Source of the DNA: Urechis unicinctus
Lineage: Eukaryota; Annelida; Polychaeta; Xenopneusta; Urechidae
Length of the DNA: 64,000 bases
Assembly (NCBI GenBank): GCA_034190875.2
Contig: CM067355.1
Coordinates: 38,054,848-38,118,847 of the forward strand
Reading direction: 5' to 3'
Position numbers and translations under genes: made by a program
Notes under the pieces: generated by a model
Databases searched by the model: none
Seen by the model: the letters and a program-made list of their open reading frames with translations, nothing else
Told to the model about the DNA's origin: nothing
Shown here: positions 1 to 12,260 of the stretch, piece by piece
Layout of the letters: the number at the start of each line of letters is the position of its first letter
How positions within the stretch are numbered: position 1 is the stretch's first letter

Positions 1-490
1 TGGAAAATAAGTATCTACAATCAAGTAGTCGTTACTGTACGAATGTAGACATTATTTCAACTTTGTAATTACAGCGAGTGAAGATATTGAAGAATATTCA
101 TACAACATATCGAATTTTGGTTCATATGATAGGTTATAATTCCATAACCCACAGTCATACATGGCACCTTGGTGGTAACTTCTGAATACTACACAACATA
201 TCATTAAATCTACAGACGTTTCATATATAATTCACGACGTGGAGCTTTTTTTGTCAAATTCTGGCGCATGAATCCAATCAGTATTGTCTCATATACACCA
301 ATGACAGGGAGCATGATGTATTCAGACTAAGAAGATTTTCAGCTCTATCCGGTACACTCTGATATCAGGTGCTACGATAGTCTTTTTATATGTTTGTGAA
401 CTATATTCATGTAAAATAAACACAGTTAAAGTTGGCATGGGTCGAACATTTCTATTGTCTTAAAAAAACACGATGTATTTGGTTAAAACG
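1..490. other. AT-rich sequence, no gene seen
   Basis: No reading frame with coding character and no clear repeat was seen. The stretch lies downstream of the minus-strand protease gene and holds only flanking sequence beyond its likely poly(A) signal. Confidence 0.5.
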
Positions 491-496
491 TTTATT
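491..496 (-). promoter_or_regulatory. Poly(A) signal of the minus-strand serine protease gene
   Basis: The plus strand reads TTTATT, which is AATAAA on the minus strand. It lies about 80 bases past the stop codon at 576. The plus-strand paralogues carry AATAAA at about the same distance from their stops. Confidence 0.6.
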
Positions 497-575
497 CTCC
501 ACACTCTAAGCTTTGTCATATTTTACAGAATATCGACCATGCTATGAATCTGACGATGTCAGTGGTGACATCCAT

Positions 576-1986
576 TTAGTTGTTGTTGATCCAGCTGCCG
601 TAACCAGCAATGCGGGTATAGACAGATGGGTAGGAAGTGAGGCAGTTGCCTCCAGAAGACACTCCCCATGAGGTTGCTCCGTGGAGAGCACCGTTACATA
701 CCATAGGTCCGCCGGAATCACCCTGTACACAGAGGAGTATGAGCATCAAATAAAGTGGAAATCACACAAACACAAAGACATCGCTTGGGCTAAAGATTAT
801 AACAAGCATTAAAGAAGTCATAGAAGTAATCTACCTTCCTAGGATTATAAACTCGAATAACATGTAGTAGCCGCTTGAGGAAAGTTAGTTCTAGGGCAAT
901 TTACCAATGCATTTCATGCATAATACATATATGTAATAAACATCATTTACGTTGCAAGAGCCAGTACTTCCGCTGTAGATACACAGGTGATTGCTATTGA
1001 TGGTGGCGCCGCCTACATTCGACATACGGCTGCTACAGTCAGCATTAGTGATGGTGGAGATTTGAACTCCCATCAAGTTGGTGGGCAGCGTGTTACTGGA
1101 TCCTGTGACACATACATATACCCATCAGTGCTTGCTATGTACGTCAGCAGCGATTCCACGTGATGTTTTGTATAACAATGTTACCTGTGCGTCCCCATCC
1201 CGTGATCATACAGCTAACACCACCGCCGATGGTTCCACTTCCTATACTAATAGCTCCCACACCAGATCCAAACACGAGGTTCGTGCTGGTTCTCAACGTG
1301 GAGATATCATTGGGGAATCCACCACAACTTCCACAATAGCTGCCGTGCTGTCCACAACATAATAGGGTTAGAATCAGAATACAAACGTTCCAAGTTTACA
1401 ACAGCCATATTGCTATAACAGCATTTGGACTTACGTTGGTAATTCTGCTGATGCTGCGTACTTGACCACCTGATGTACGGCTGTTGGATCCGGCGCGAAT
1501 CTGATAGCTACCAGCACTGCTCCTGGTTTGCAAACATAAAGACTGTGTCAGATCGTTTATTCACCATGTGTACGATAAAAACAAAAGTTACTGCTTTCAT
1601 TTGATCCCCAGCTGTTACTATAAAACTCACTGCGTGCAATGAGCAGCGCAGACTAGCTTGTTTACTGCCAAGATGGAGGCGCCACAGGTGTGGGAACCGC
1701 TGGTGAACTGGAGTGACACCTGGTGGGGATGGTTAGTGATCTGAACAGTGCTGCCGCCGATTATGTAAGGCTCAGTACCAAAACTGGCAACTGGCAGGAA
1801 GTTCTCAATGTCTGTGGCCTGAGCTGAATATCACATCGTCACACATGATCGTCATTGTCATTATCGTCATCTTTACCTGATGGATATTTGATACATTGAA
1901 CATAGATCATAAATATATCCGATTTTGTGACGAATGTATTAGAACTTACCCAGACAGAAAAGAGCTGCTACAATAGTGAACTTCAT
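576..1986 (-). CDS. Secreted chymotrypsin-fold serine protease (intact, six exons)
   Basis: Six minus-strand exons join in frame: 1986-1950, 1823-1631, 1522-1435, 1347-1185, 1102-951 and 722-576. They total 780 bases, or 259 residues plus TAA. All introns are GT-AG. Exon 1 encodes a signal peptide ([13 protein letters not shown]). The mature chain begins at IIGGS, and the triad is visible as AAHC (His), PNDIS (Asp) and GDSGGP (Ser). The six residues before the catalytic Ser read TGSCNGDS, so position 189 is Gly. This excludes trypsin-type Asp189 and suggests chymotrypsin- or elastase-like specificity. Cysteines for the four classical disulfides are present, plus an extra CGSC pair just before the catalytic Asp. 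The likely role is a secreted digestive protease. It shares all exon lengths with the copies at 20.4 and 24.4 kb but lies in opposite orientation. I am confident of the family and structure; the substrate is inferred. Confidence 0.9.
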
Positions 1987-2032
1987 GTTGCTGCTGTGTT
2001 TCCTCAATGAAATCATCAGAGCCAACAATCAG

Positions 2033-2039
2033 TTATATA
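2033..2039 (-). promoter_or_regulatory. TATA box of the minus-strand protease gene
   Basis: TATATAA on the minus strand lies 47 bases upstream of the ATG at 1986. The plus-strand paralogues at 20353 and 24383 have TATA boxes at almost the same distance from their ATGs. Confidence 0.55.
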
Positions 2040-2154
2040 GGAAAAGTCACGAGAATCAAGCAGATGGCGCAAATGATAAACGTCAAGATTGGGAGAAAAC
2101 TATGGCAACAAGTTTTACAAAGCAGGGGCCGACAAGTTAGAGAAGGTGAAGGTG

Positions 2155-2727
2155 CTATGAATGTACGTATGTATGTATGTATGTATGTATGTATGTATGT
2201 ATGTATGTATGTATGTATGTATGTATGTATGTATGTATGTATGTATGTATGTATGTATGTATGTTGTATGTATGTATGTATGTATGTATGTATGTATGTA
2301 TGTATGTATGTATGTATGTATGTATGTATGTATGTATGTATGTATGTATGTATGTATGTATGTATGTATGTATGTATGTATGTATGTATGTATGTATGTA
2401 TGTATGTATGTATGTATGTATGTATGTATGTATGTATGTATGTATGTATGTATGTATGTATGTATGTATGTATGTATGTATGTATGTATGTATGTATGTA
2501 TGTATGTATGTATGTATGTATGTATGTATGTATGTATGTATGTATGTTTGTATGTGTATGTATGTATGTATGTATGTGTAGTGTATGTATTTGTAGTAGG
2601 TATGTTTGTATGTATGTATGTTTGTGTGTATGTATGCTTGTATGCATGTTTGTATATGTGTATGTATGTAGGTGTGTATGTATATTTGTATGTATGTGTA
2701 TGTTTTTTACATATTTATGCATGTATG

Positions 2728-2759
<32 letters not shown>

Positions 2760-2896
2760 TGTATGTATGTATGTATGTATGTATGTATGTATGTATGTAT
2801 GCATGTTTGTATTTTTGTATGTATGCATGTTTGTATATATGTATATATGAATGTGTGTATGAATCTATGTATGTATGTATGAATGTATATGTGTAA
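2155..2896. repeat. Long (ATGT)n tetranucleotide microsatellite
   Basis: A near-perfect ATGT/TACA array runs about 400 bases with a single phase slip near 2264. It becomes more degenerate after about 2546 and turns near-perfect again at about 2730-2800. The 4-base unit reads through in 12-base cycles, so long Met-Tyr-Val-Cys and Tyr-Ile-His-Thr frames open on both strands; these are not genes. It lies about 170 bases upstream of the protease start at 1986. Confidence 0.95.
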
Positions 2897-2939
2897 GTCT
2901 CCCCTTTTAATCAGGTACAAAGATGAGATGAACGATTTT

Positions 2940-3480
2940 AAGTTTAGCTTATGATTTTCGATGTGATGTTCTCAGTACAACTATCCGGAAACGTCAATTT
3001 GACATCAGCTAGACTTTTAAAATAAAATATTGTGGGAACTACGTTAATTTGACGTTCATACATCATGGTAGGGACATTGCCAGTTTTATGCCCAGGCGAC
3101 GTTCATAATACAACGTGCAGAGACATATTGTTATCTTGGCGTTAATATGACGTTTTTAATGCAACGTTGTGAGGAAGCTGTCATTTTGACGTCATTGTAA
3201 TGATATTAACACAACCGTCCGTGGATACTGACATTTTGTATCAAACACAAACATGATGGGACGGTGTCATTGGGACTTTATTCGACCAGTTTAATGCTTA
3301 ATTATAAAACCGTTGTCATTGTGATGTCAATTGGGTGTAACCAATGCAACCTTAAGAAGGCGTTGTCATTTCGACATGGATTAGACGATAGATATAAAAA
3401 CCTTGTTGGGGCATTTTTATTTTGACGTTCAGAAAGCTTTGTCGCGACAAACCTTGTGGGACCCTATCGTTAAGTGATAT
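2940..3480. repeat. Degenerate dispersed repeat with GACGTT and TTTGACGT motifs
   Basis: Short diverged copies of a roughly 50-base motif recur, with blocks such as aatttgacgttcat, ttaatatgacgttt and cattttgacgtc. The copies are too diverged to fix a unit length by eye. No coding frame was seen. Confidence 0.4.
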
Positions 3481-3652
3481 CCACTAGTATTTTTGCACTC
3501 ACAATATGGTCTGATTGACATATAACTGTATGAATAAAAATGTTCTCGATATGATATTTTACGATATCAGTACCATACGCGCTTTATCTCACTGTTTGGA
3601 CTATATAACTGGCTTTAATCGGAGTCCGCCATCAATCTATCGACGTATCAAT

Positions 3653-4508
3653 ATGAGGTTTACTGTAGCAGCAGCACTGGTTCCATTTGTCTGCGACGAG
3701 CGGTATACAAACACATACATGACGCCTTAGAACTCATTATGGGGTCGTCATGTTAGTGACTCGACTTTTCAGCTCAGGCCACAGACATTGTGAACTTCTT
3801 GCCAGTCGCCAGTTTTGGTACTGAGCCTTTCATCATCGGCGGCACCAATGTTCAGATCACTTGCCATCCCCACCAGGCGTCACTCCAGTTCACCAGCGGT
3901 TCCCATAACCGTGTCTAAATGTCTCTTGGGGCCCAGAAATCTTTCAGATGGACATGTTTACACAGGGCTGTCTTTCAATAGGTATTGACTAACCTTGTTA
4001 CATTATTTTGACATTTTGTGCAGATCAGTATTGCGGATATTTTTATATGGCTGTTGTAATCTAGGCACATGTGTATTCTAATTCTAACCCTATCCTTGCA
4101 TGGACAGCATGACAGCTATTGTGGAAGTTGTGCTGGATTGCCCAATGATATCTCCACGTTGAGGAAACCAGCACAAACCTCGTGTTTGGATCTGGTGTGG
4201 GAGCTATTAGTTTAGGCAGTGGAACCATCGGCGGTGGTGTCAGCTGTATGATTACGGGATGGGGACACACAGGTAGCATTAATATACACAACAACTCATA
4301 AGAAATTGCTGCTGCCGTAAATAGCAAGCAATGATGGGTCAATATATGTGTCACAGGATCCAGTAACAAGTTGCCCACCAACTTGATGGGTGTTCAAATC
4401 TCCACCATCACTATTGCTGACTGTAGCAGCCGTATGTCGAATGTAGGTGGTGCCACCATCAATAGTAATCACCTGTGTATCTACAGCGGAAGTACTGGCT
4501 CTTGCAAC
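3653..4508 (+). pseudogene. Serine protease relic (four exon remnants)
   Basis: Remnants follow paralogue order. There is a diverged signal exon at 3653, an exon 2 remnant from 3773 that hits TAA near 3918 just before the catalytic His region, an exon 4 remnant at 4108-4272 with a frame-shifting insertion near 4160, and an exon 5 remnant at 4357-4508 still followed by its GTAAAT donor. I found no exon 3 and no exon 6, so the catalytic Ser is missing. The IIGG activation sequence survives. The locus cannot encode a working protease. Confidence 0.8.
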
Positions 4509-4801
4509 GTAAATGATGTTTATTATATCTGCATTATGCATGCAATGTCATAGAACAGACATACCATTTACTATTTTGTCAGAAAAATGCATGATTTCTA
4601 ATCCTAAGAAGGGATATTATTGCTATGACTTTTTCAATGCTTGTTATGATTTTAAGCCAAAACACAAATGTTCGATGTTTGGGTGTTGCGTGAGACTCGC
4701 TTTATTTGATTCCCATACTCCTCTAACCATACGTGCTTTCGTTTAATGTTTGGACTTTATTATCGGTCTTATGTGTGTTATCATTCTAAAGAGACACCAC
4801 A

Positions 4802-5155
4802 ATGAGGTTCGCTGTGGTAGCCACTTTCTTCTGTCTGGGTGTGTGATCACTGATTCTGTATTATGATTTCTGCCTGGTTTTATGCATGGTGTTAAACATG
4901 CATTACAACACACAATAGGGTTTATAATGGTCATAGTGATTGATAGGTTGTTCAGCCCAGGCCACAGATATCGAGAGTTTCTTGCCAGTCGCCTGTTTCT
5001 GCACTTCGCTTCACCATCTGATTTTATCATTAAATTGTTTATAAAACGATCTGACCAATATCATGACGTGGCTCTGCAGGCAGCTATCAGTTTCGTACAG
5101 GATCCAACATCAGGTTGTCAAGTACGTGGCGTCAGCGGAACTGTCAATGTCTCGT
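4802..5155 (+). pseudogene. Serine protease relic (exons 1-3 only)
   Basis: A well-kept signal exon at 4802 is followed by a truncated exon 2 remnant from about 4955. This remnant loses homology within about 50 bases, before the IIGG site. An exon 3 remnant lies at about 5079-5155 and has lost its splice donor. Nothing resembling exons 4-6 follows. The start resembles the intact copies more closely than the relic just upstream, so the two probably arose separately. Confidence 0.7.
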
Positions 5156-5689
5156 AGGATACATGTAAAGTTGTAAAAAGCCATTGCTGAGGGTTGTTCT
5201 TGTCAGTTTTAGAACATCTCATTGTATTGACTCATTTCACATCGAAAAAAACCAAATGTCCGATGAATTGCTATTTCACATGTGAGGTCCGAAACTGTGA
5301 GGTAAATATATTACCGTAACAAACAAAGTAAATCCTAATGCTAACACTTGAATGCTTGCATAGTAAAATGGTAAAATGCAAGATGACGAATTACTCGCAC
5401 AATCGTTGGTGGGCTTTGCAACACGAGTTCATCAGCTTAGAGAAATATATTTCAAAGAAAGGTCTCTTCACGATTTTACTAGCCTACAGTAGGTCAATCA
5501 TTGTCAGACATGTTCCATGAGCCAATCAATGATCGACGATTGTTCCCTGGGCAACTTTTCCCAGCTACTGAATCGCCATCTCCAACAAGACAAAGGTGAT
5601 GTCTTATCTATGAAATGTTTTTCACAATAAAGAAAACAGGACAAACGTAAATCAAAGTCAGCAAAACAATATTTGCACATCGTTATAAA

Positions 5690-6215
5690 AGTGCTTCCCC
5701 ATTCCCTGATCATACACGAGGTTAGTGCTGGTTTTCAACGTGGAAATATCATTTGGGAATCCAGCACCAAATGTCCAATGTTTCTGTTTCACTGTGAGGT
5801 AAATATTACCGTAACAAATCAAGTAAATCATAATGCTAACACTAGCTGAGTTTGGATCAGAAAACAAAGAAGTCTAGATTACTGCTGCCACATTGCTAAA
5901 ACAGCTTCACAACATATCACCGGGTCTGGGAAATGACTTTAAGACAGCACCCCTTGAGTCACTCTCGAACGACAACCCTTGAGGGCGCCAGGAGACATGT
6001 CGACGTACGTTGGTAGTGCTGATGATGCTGTGTACGTGACCCCATGATGTAGGGCTGTTGGGCCCAGCACGAATCTGACAGCTGATAGCACTACTCCTGC
6101 TTTGTAAACGCCGTAACTTCATCAAATCACAAATATATTAGAGTAACATCAAACCAGAAGATAATGCGTTAATTTGATCTAGGACTGCTACTATAGGGCT
6201 TGCTGCGTGCAATGA
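5690..6215 (-). pseudogene. Serine protease relic (minus strand, exon 4, 3 and 2 fragments)
   Basis: Read on the minus strand, about 6215-6190 resembles the end of exon 2, 6096-6010 matches exon 3 (QIRAGPNSPTSWG in the paralogue frame), and about 5765-5690 matches the first half of exon 4 ([15 protein letters not shown]). Exon 4 breaks off after that, and exons 5 and 6 are absent. This is the only other minus-strand member of the cluster and is clearly broken. Confidence 0.65.
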
Positions 6216-6229
6216 AGTTCACAATCTCT

Positions 6230-8930
6230 GTGTAATCCAATGATTTGTTGTAATACGTTATGTATGTTTTTAAATCACGCTCGTCACAGACAGATAACAC
6301 CAGGCAGATACCACGCTGAAGTTGTGATGCTTTCGCCTTCTTATCAAACGTTCATTGTAAACAACGAAGATGAAACACGCGAGGTAAATCGTTGCATATC
6401 TCAAATGTTTTAGTTTCTGATTGTTCTCAATGTGCAACAGTTCACCTGTGACAACATACCGGCCAGAAGTGGGTCATTCTATTTCACATCAAGGCGTTAT
6501 TTGTGTCTGATTTCTATGATGTGTTTATGATTGTACGAGGTCTGACAGAAACTATTTCAAGGGAAGGATAACATTAATTTGATGTGATGTATTTTTCTAA
6601 GACAAGTTGCCCATTTTATCTATTTTGGAGCGACACTTTTATTTCTGCTATTTATTGACCGTAATTGCAGAACCCTCGGTGAACGTGGTTACGTAGAAGT
6701 AGCCGTGTAATACATGAAATAAAGGCTGTATTTAGAATAATTCGCGATGACTGTCACAACATTATCCTTCACAATAATCTCAGACAGACTACCTTACAAC
6801 AAATTACATACTGTACAACGTGTTGTATGGCAATCAGAAATGAAGCTGTGGAAACACACACGAGACAATAATGGCTTTATCAATAATGACTTAATAGTAA
6901 TTGTGATCTAGATGGCTCTGCAGTGAGCTCTGACTTACTTAATGATGCTCGACATGAACATTGCATATATGATGATACAATAATTATTATAATCTGGGAT
7001 CGATCAATATCCTTAGTGTGGATGGTTTGAGCAGGATGGGGTAGGGGGGGGCGTAAGGTGGGGTAGTTATAGTATTTGCTTTGGTTAATTCTATTCACTG
7101 TCAATGAGACCAATAATTTGCAAAGTCAAGGGAGAGATATCATAAAATATTTTCTGCAGTATTGGTCGTATTCAGTGAATTCTTATTAACCAGAAATGTA
7201 TATGGAACTAGCGCAGATGTCTGTTTGACATTCACTGCAAACACATACCATCAAAGCAAAGCAAAAAGCAGGAAAGTCCAGGAACTGGCTCAATTGAAAC
7301 ATCATAATTTATGAGTGCATCGTGAGCGCAGCTAAGTTAAAGGGAGATAATAATACGCATAGGTTGAAATTGTGGGATGCATGTAAGAACTTTGAATGCA
7401 TAAAATGTGTCCCCCTGGTGCATGTATGAGTTTTAATGGTTTAACCTCCGCTCCGATGCAGTCATTCCAATACTTTTCATCCTTATTATTTGCACTTTGT
7501 CTCTTTACATGATGAATTAATGCTCCATGGATAAATTAGATGAAGATATTTGTTTCAGTCGTTTACTGGCTTATCATACATGTGCATTTACTGAAATAAT
7601 GCAAAATATTATATCTGTTTCAATAATTGTTCACAACTGAGTGGAAAGCACCATGCACACAATCTAATGCCAAATATATTACAGTGAAGGCATACACTGT
7701 GATGATTCATTATAGCAATTTCCCTTAAATAAGTCCTGAAATATAACATGAATGACCGGCAGTTTTAAGCCACCTTATTTTCATTCTAAGTGCAGATTTT
7801 GGAGCTTCATATGGTCGGATGCATACAACAACCGGTCTGGTAACAGTGACTTTCAGTGGTTTAGTTTGCGAGGAACACCAAAATCTTACTCGTGACCTGC
7901 AAGAAGGCGGTCGGTTGAGTACGCACGTGCTGTTCTTGGTCTTGGATATGCACACACTAACCAAAGAGAAAACTAAGAAAATAGCGAATAGAAAAATGGA
8001 TACATTGATACTTATAATAATCAGGGATAAATAAAAACAAATAAACTGTTTTTATTTGCCAATATAATGTATTAAGGGATTCTAAGTGAATACAATAAAT
8101 AAATTATTCTCAAAATATTTCTATACGTGAGTTTGCATATGAGTTTAAGGTATGTACAATATTTTTAGCAATATATATAACAACATATATAATGATGAAA
8201 TTGCAGAACAATGGTCTTAATGAGTATCCAAATTTTCATGACAAGACAGTTGTTTGGATATTTTCTGGCCAAAGCATTCAAGCCAATGACAGAATAAGAA
8301 GCCATTAACGAATTTAATATTGGTCAGACTCAATGAATGAAACGTAAAGAAAATGCAAATTTTCATCGACCCGATATCCTAGGATATCTAATTGACTGGT
8401 GAATAAAGGAATCTAATTAGATTCGCCTCCGTTTTCTTTGTTACAAGATATGACATTGACCTTCAGGTTCTCCTAATGATCTCAAAATGATACAATCCTG
8501 AAGAAGAGTTAACCCGAGATCAATATATATCTGTTCTATTTAATGCTGGTAAAATTGTCAAAAATAACTTTTTAACTATGATTAAATGAGCCCCACTGTA
8601 ATTACAAACTTTTTCGTTACATAACCCAATCAGTGATAGTTTCAACAAAACGCAAAATCCATCTCAGCTCATAATTGTCCACCTAGGCCCTACGTTCCCT
8701 ACTTATACTGAGGCTCTGTACACACGCATATTTAGACAGCTATGAACATTTCGAAATAAGAGAGATACCCAAGTAATAACCGCGCAGCATCTTCACCCCT
8801 CACCAAGCAAAGGAACTAAAGTAACCTCTGATAGTAACCACAACCGGTTGCTTTTTTTTATCTTGGAATTTGTCATTGTCACCATGAGCACTTTCTTAAA
8901 TTATTGCTTTTTGACGCTAACACCAAGTAT
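6230..8930. other. Non-coding stretch between protease relics
   Basis: This 2.7-kb AT-rich stretch has only short open frames on both strands. The longest, at 7725-7964 minus and 7819-8034 plus, overlap each other and show no family resemblance. A G-run lies near 7038-7050. I see no gene or tandem repeat. Confidence 0.5.
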
Positions 8931-8943
8931 ATTCAACAATTCA

Positions 8944-9402
8944 ATGAAACTCACCATCATACTAGTTTCTATTCTGTCACAGTGAGTTCTATCTTATTCA
9001 ACACAAGAGGTATATTCTTATTTTGTATATACCTTTACATATAATTATGTAAAGGTGATGATGATACCGATCGTGTGTGGGTGTATACTTGCCTATTAAT
9101 TCAGGTCACATATATCATGCAAGGTTATGATATTATCAACAGAAGGGATATAACTTATTTGACTTCGAAAATAGGTTATACCATATGTAAAGCCCATGTA
9201 AAATTATTCAATGCTTGGGCGATGTTTGCGTCCTACTTTATTTGTCTCTCAAACCCAATTGCGTACAAGGTGATTCCAGCGTACCTATGGGGGTTAACGC
9301 TGCCCTCTATAGGGCTTGCATCGGAAGGGAACTGCCTCTCATCGTGCCTATAAATCGACACCTACGTTCTCGGCTTCGGCACCTGGATTAACAACAACTA
9401 AT
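8944..9402 (+). pseudogene. Serine protease relic (signal exon and last exon)
   Basis: An ATG at 8944 opens a signal-peptide-like exon (MKLTIILVSILSQ) followed by GTGAGT. Near 9103 there is a weak trace of the exon 2 start. At 9268-9402 the last exon is recognisable: the catalytic block reads GDSS instead of GDSGGP, the middle is frame-shifted, and the end returns to a Trp-Ile-Asn-Asn-Asn stop like every copy here. Exons 3-5 are missing. The loss of GDSGGP and of the internal exons makes it a dead copy. Confidence 0.7.
9031..9056. repeat. Perfect 11-bp inverted repeat
   Basis: ACCTTTACATA and its exact reverse complement are separated by TAAT. It lies within the first intron of the protease relic at 8944. 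It may be a chance palindrome in AT-rich DNA. Confidence 0.6.
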
Positions 9403-10035
9403 TGGCTGGTGTATTCGGACCAATTACACAAACGTCTGAATAAAACAATTTCTGTAGATTCACGTCTGATTTACTCGTCACAGGACACTAAATGGATCTC
9501 CACTCTTACCAAGTTAATCTAAATAAATACTAATCCATGCATTGTGTAATTTGGATACGTCGATTGTTGGATACAGTCGGTTCTTGGTTGTAGTACAATA
9601 GGCTGTAACATGTTCCTTAAATTTGCATATGTTGGCTGTCAGCAATTGTTTGAAGTAGCAATTGTTTTATCGTACCCCTCCTCTACCCAGAATTGGACAA
9701 GAATATCAAGTAGCCTGACTCCTTTCATGATATCTTAAGTGAAATAAAAAGGCAAAGAATGGTGGAGTCATAATCAGCCAAATAGTTTTGCATGGTAGCA
9801 GCGATTTTATGCATTGATCACGAAGACTGTATTTCAAATTACATCTACAGAATGTTCAAAAGATGCATTGAGGTTTTCCTAGTAAGCTCAGCATAAACTG
9901 TGTTAGTCAAATGTGCATACAGTACTTGGTATAACCTCCTTCTGAACTGCATCACCTTCCAAACACATTGGTTATGTTTGAAATAGCTTATATTTATTTG
10001 TTGATTTTCATAATTTCAGACTGATTACTTGCTGA
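9403..10035. other. Unannotated AT-rich stretch
   Basis: There is no coding frame or repeat I can support between the last protease relic and the 36-bp minisatellite. Confidence 0.5.
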
Positions 10036-10039
10036 ATCG

Positions 10040-10400
10040 GGGATGGTACTAACTTATATATCGTCGTGCATTAGAATAATGTTGTAGTATTATATATCGT
10101 CGTGCATCGGGATAATGTTGTACTAACATATATCGTCGTGCATTAGGATAATGTTGTACTATTATATATCGTCGTGCATTAGGATAATGTTGTAGTATTA
10201 TATATCGTCGTGCATTAGGGATAAATGATGTTGTACTAACATATATCGTCGTGCATTAGGATAATGTTGTACTATTATATATCGTCGTGCATTAGGATAA
10301 TGCTGTACTATTATATATCGTCGTGCAATAGGATAATGTTGTACTATTATATATCGTCGTGCATTAGGATAATGTTGTACTATTATATATGGTTGTGCAT
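10040..10400. repeat. 36-bp minisatellite, about nine copies
   Basis: The unit has the form atatcgtcgtgcattaggat followed by aatgttgtactattat. Copies differ by single substitutions and small indels; the first copies alternate between ttat and acat ends. Confidence 0.9.
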
Positions 10401-10419
10401 TAAGAAGATGCTATACTAA

Positions 10420-11640
10420 AACATCGTAGCCTTAAATGTGCATTGATATCGGGCGCAAAAAAAAAGAGACAAGTCCGAATTAGTTAACGTGAACGTGAAG
10501 AGACGCAAGTACAATCCCCCTCACATGGGTTACTTATTCAACATATCCACCAGACTAACAACAAAATTGACTTACCGTCTTAGTCACAACACATACCGAC
10601 AGATTGCATACACTGATCATAAATTCGTTTCATATCAGATCTATTGTTACATTCGTTCTGCCAGTTCGTGAATGGAATGTGTGGAAATACCAAGTAAATC
10701 ATGAATACTGCCAAGACTTTGCTGGTATCCTCAAATGTGTTTAGTAATTAGAGCTGACCTTTTGTTTCCACATTTGAGCCACTCACCTGAAAAGGATATG
10801 CTGAGATTATCTCTTCTTCTGCGTCGCAGAAACCTCCTATCAGGTTATGTGGTAAATCCTGAGTGGACCAGGCGAGCTTGAAAGAGTTTTACACAAGCCT
10901 GAGAGCTCAGTGACAAAAAACTGCATTTTAAATATATATATCTCTAATTTCTAGTCGCTGGGCAATATCTGGTCCTCTTCTGGTCCTACCCTCTTCCCAA
11001 AACACATACAAACAAACCCCACCCCAATGGTCATGTCTACTGCTATTCTGTATTTGGTTGCCTCTGAGAGCTACACAGAACGGATAATACTTCTAGGGCA
11101 TGTATAGTGATTTTTGTTTCTGATGACTGCTGCGCAAGCAGGATTTAAAAACCTCCCGACTAGAACCAATGCCCAGCCAAAGGGATTCATTTCGACAACC
11201 CACCTTAGACCCTCGATAACTTTATTGTGGGTGCAAATATCGTGTGGATATGGTATTCACTCGGGTTTGTAGTTAATGTTTTGGTTTTTGCAGAACAATT
11301 TTCAGTGGCATGTTGGTCTTCCATTGGCGTATTGTGGAGCAGGGTTTTCTGCCTTAGAAGACGATGTAAACGTCACCCTCCAGTGCATTCATCTTTGAGG
11401 CGCCCATTTTCCACTATAAATAACTTACAAATGAATCGTTTGGTTTTTGTCACGAGCTGAATTCGTCATATGGCAGTTCTTCCTCTTTGCCAAGTTTTTT
11501 CATTTATCCAAACGTCTCTTTGTTGCAAAATATTATCGCCTTGAATTTCGCCTACAATTGTATTTTTCTCATTCAAGTGACATTTTATCGCTCCATAGGC
11601 CGCATCCCATATGATGAGTAATTTATGTAATAGCGTCAAA
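10420..11640. other. Non-coding stretch before the telomere-like arrays
   Basis: Only short open frames are present (10489-10671 and 11227-11460 on the plus strand). They have no recognisable family and no splice context. I see no gene. Confidence 0.45.
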
Positions 11641-12260
11641 CAAGGGTTAGGTCAGGGTTAGGTTAGAGTTATATTATGTTGGTAATGGGTAAGGCCAGGT
11701 TAAGGTTACGGTAAGGTTAGAGTTACACCTTGTTAGGCTTTGGTTAGGGTTAGGTTAGGGTTAAGGTTACGGTAAGGTTAGAGTTATACCTTGTTAGGCT
11801 TTGGTTAGGGTTAGGTTAGGGTTAAGGTTACGGTAAGGTTAGAGTTATACCTTGTTAGGCTTTGGTTAGGGTTAGGTTAGGGTTAAGGTTACGGTAAGGT
11901 TAGAGTTATACCTTGTTAGGCTTTGGTTAGGGTTAGGTTAGGGTTAAGGTTACGGTAAGGTTAGAGTTATACCTAGTTAGGCTTTGGTTAGGGTTAGGTT
12001 AGGGTTAAGGTTACGGTAAGGTTAGAGTTATACCTAGTTAGGCTTTGGTTAGGGTTAGGTTAGGGTTAAGGTTACGGTAAGGTTAGAGTTATACCTTGTT
12101 AGGCTTTGGTTAGGGTTAGGTTAGGGTTAAGGTTACGGTAAGGTTAGAGTTATACCTTGTTAGGCTTTGGTTAGGGTTAGGTTAGGGTTAAGGTTACGGT
12201 AAAGTTAGAGTTATACCTTGTTAGGCTTTGGTTAGGGTTAGGTTAGGGTTAAGGTTAGGG
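11641..12260. repeat. 61-bp higher-order array of telomere-like GGTTAG motifs
   Basis: The repeated unit of 61 bases contains ggttagggttaggttagg, a ttacggtaaggttagag block and a ttataccttgttaggcttt block. It recurs about nine times with only a few substitutions. TTAGGG is the usual metazoan telomere repeat; here it is embedded in a longer unit, so this is an interstitial satellite rather than a telomere. Confidence 0.9.

Noticed and set aside
542..730. Separate minus-strand protein starting [10 protein letters not shown]
   Set aside because: It is the wrong frame of the last protease exon, which encodes GDSGGP.
2007..2920. Long Met-Tyr-Val-Cys and Tyr-Ile-His-Thr frames on both strands
   Set aside because: They are produced by the ATGT microsatellite, which reads open in several frames at once.
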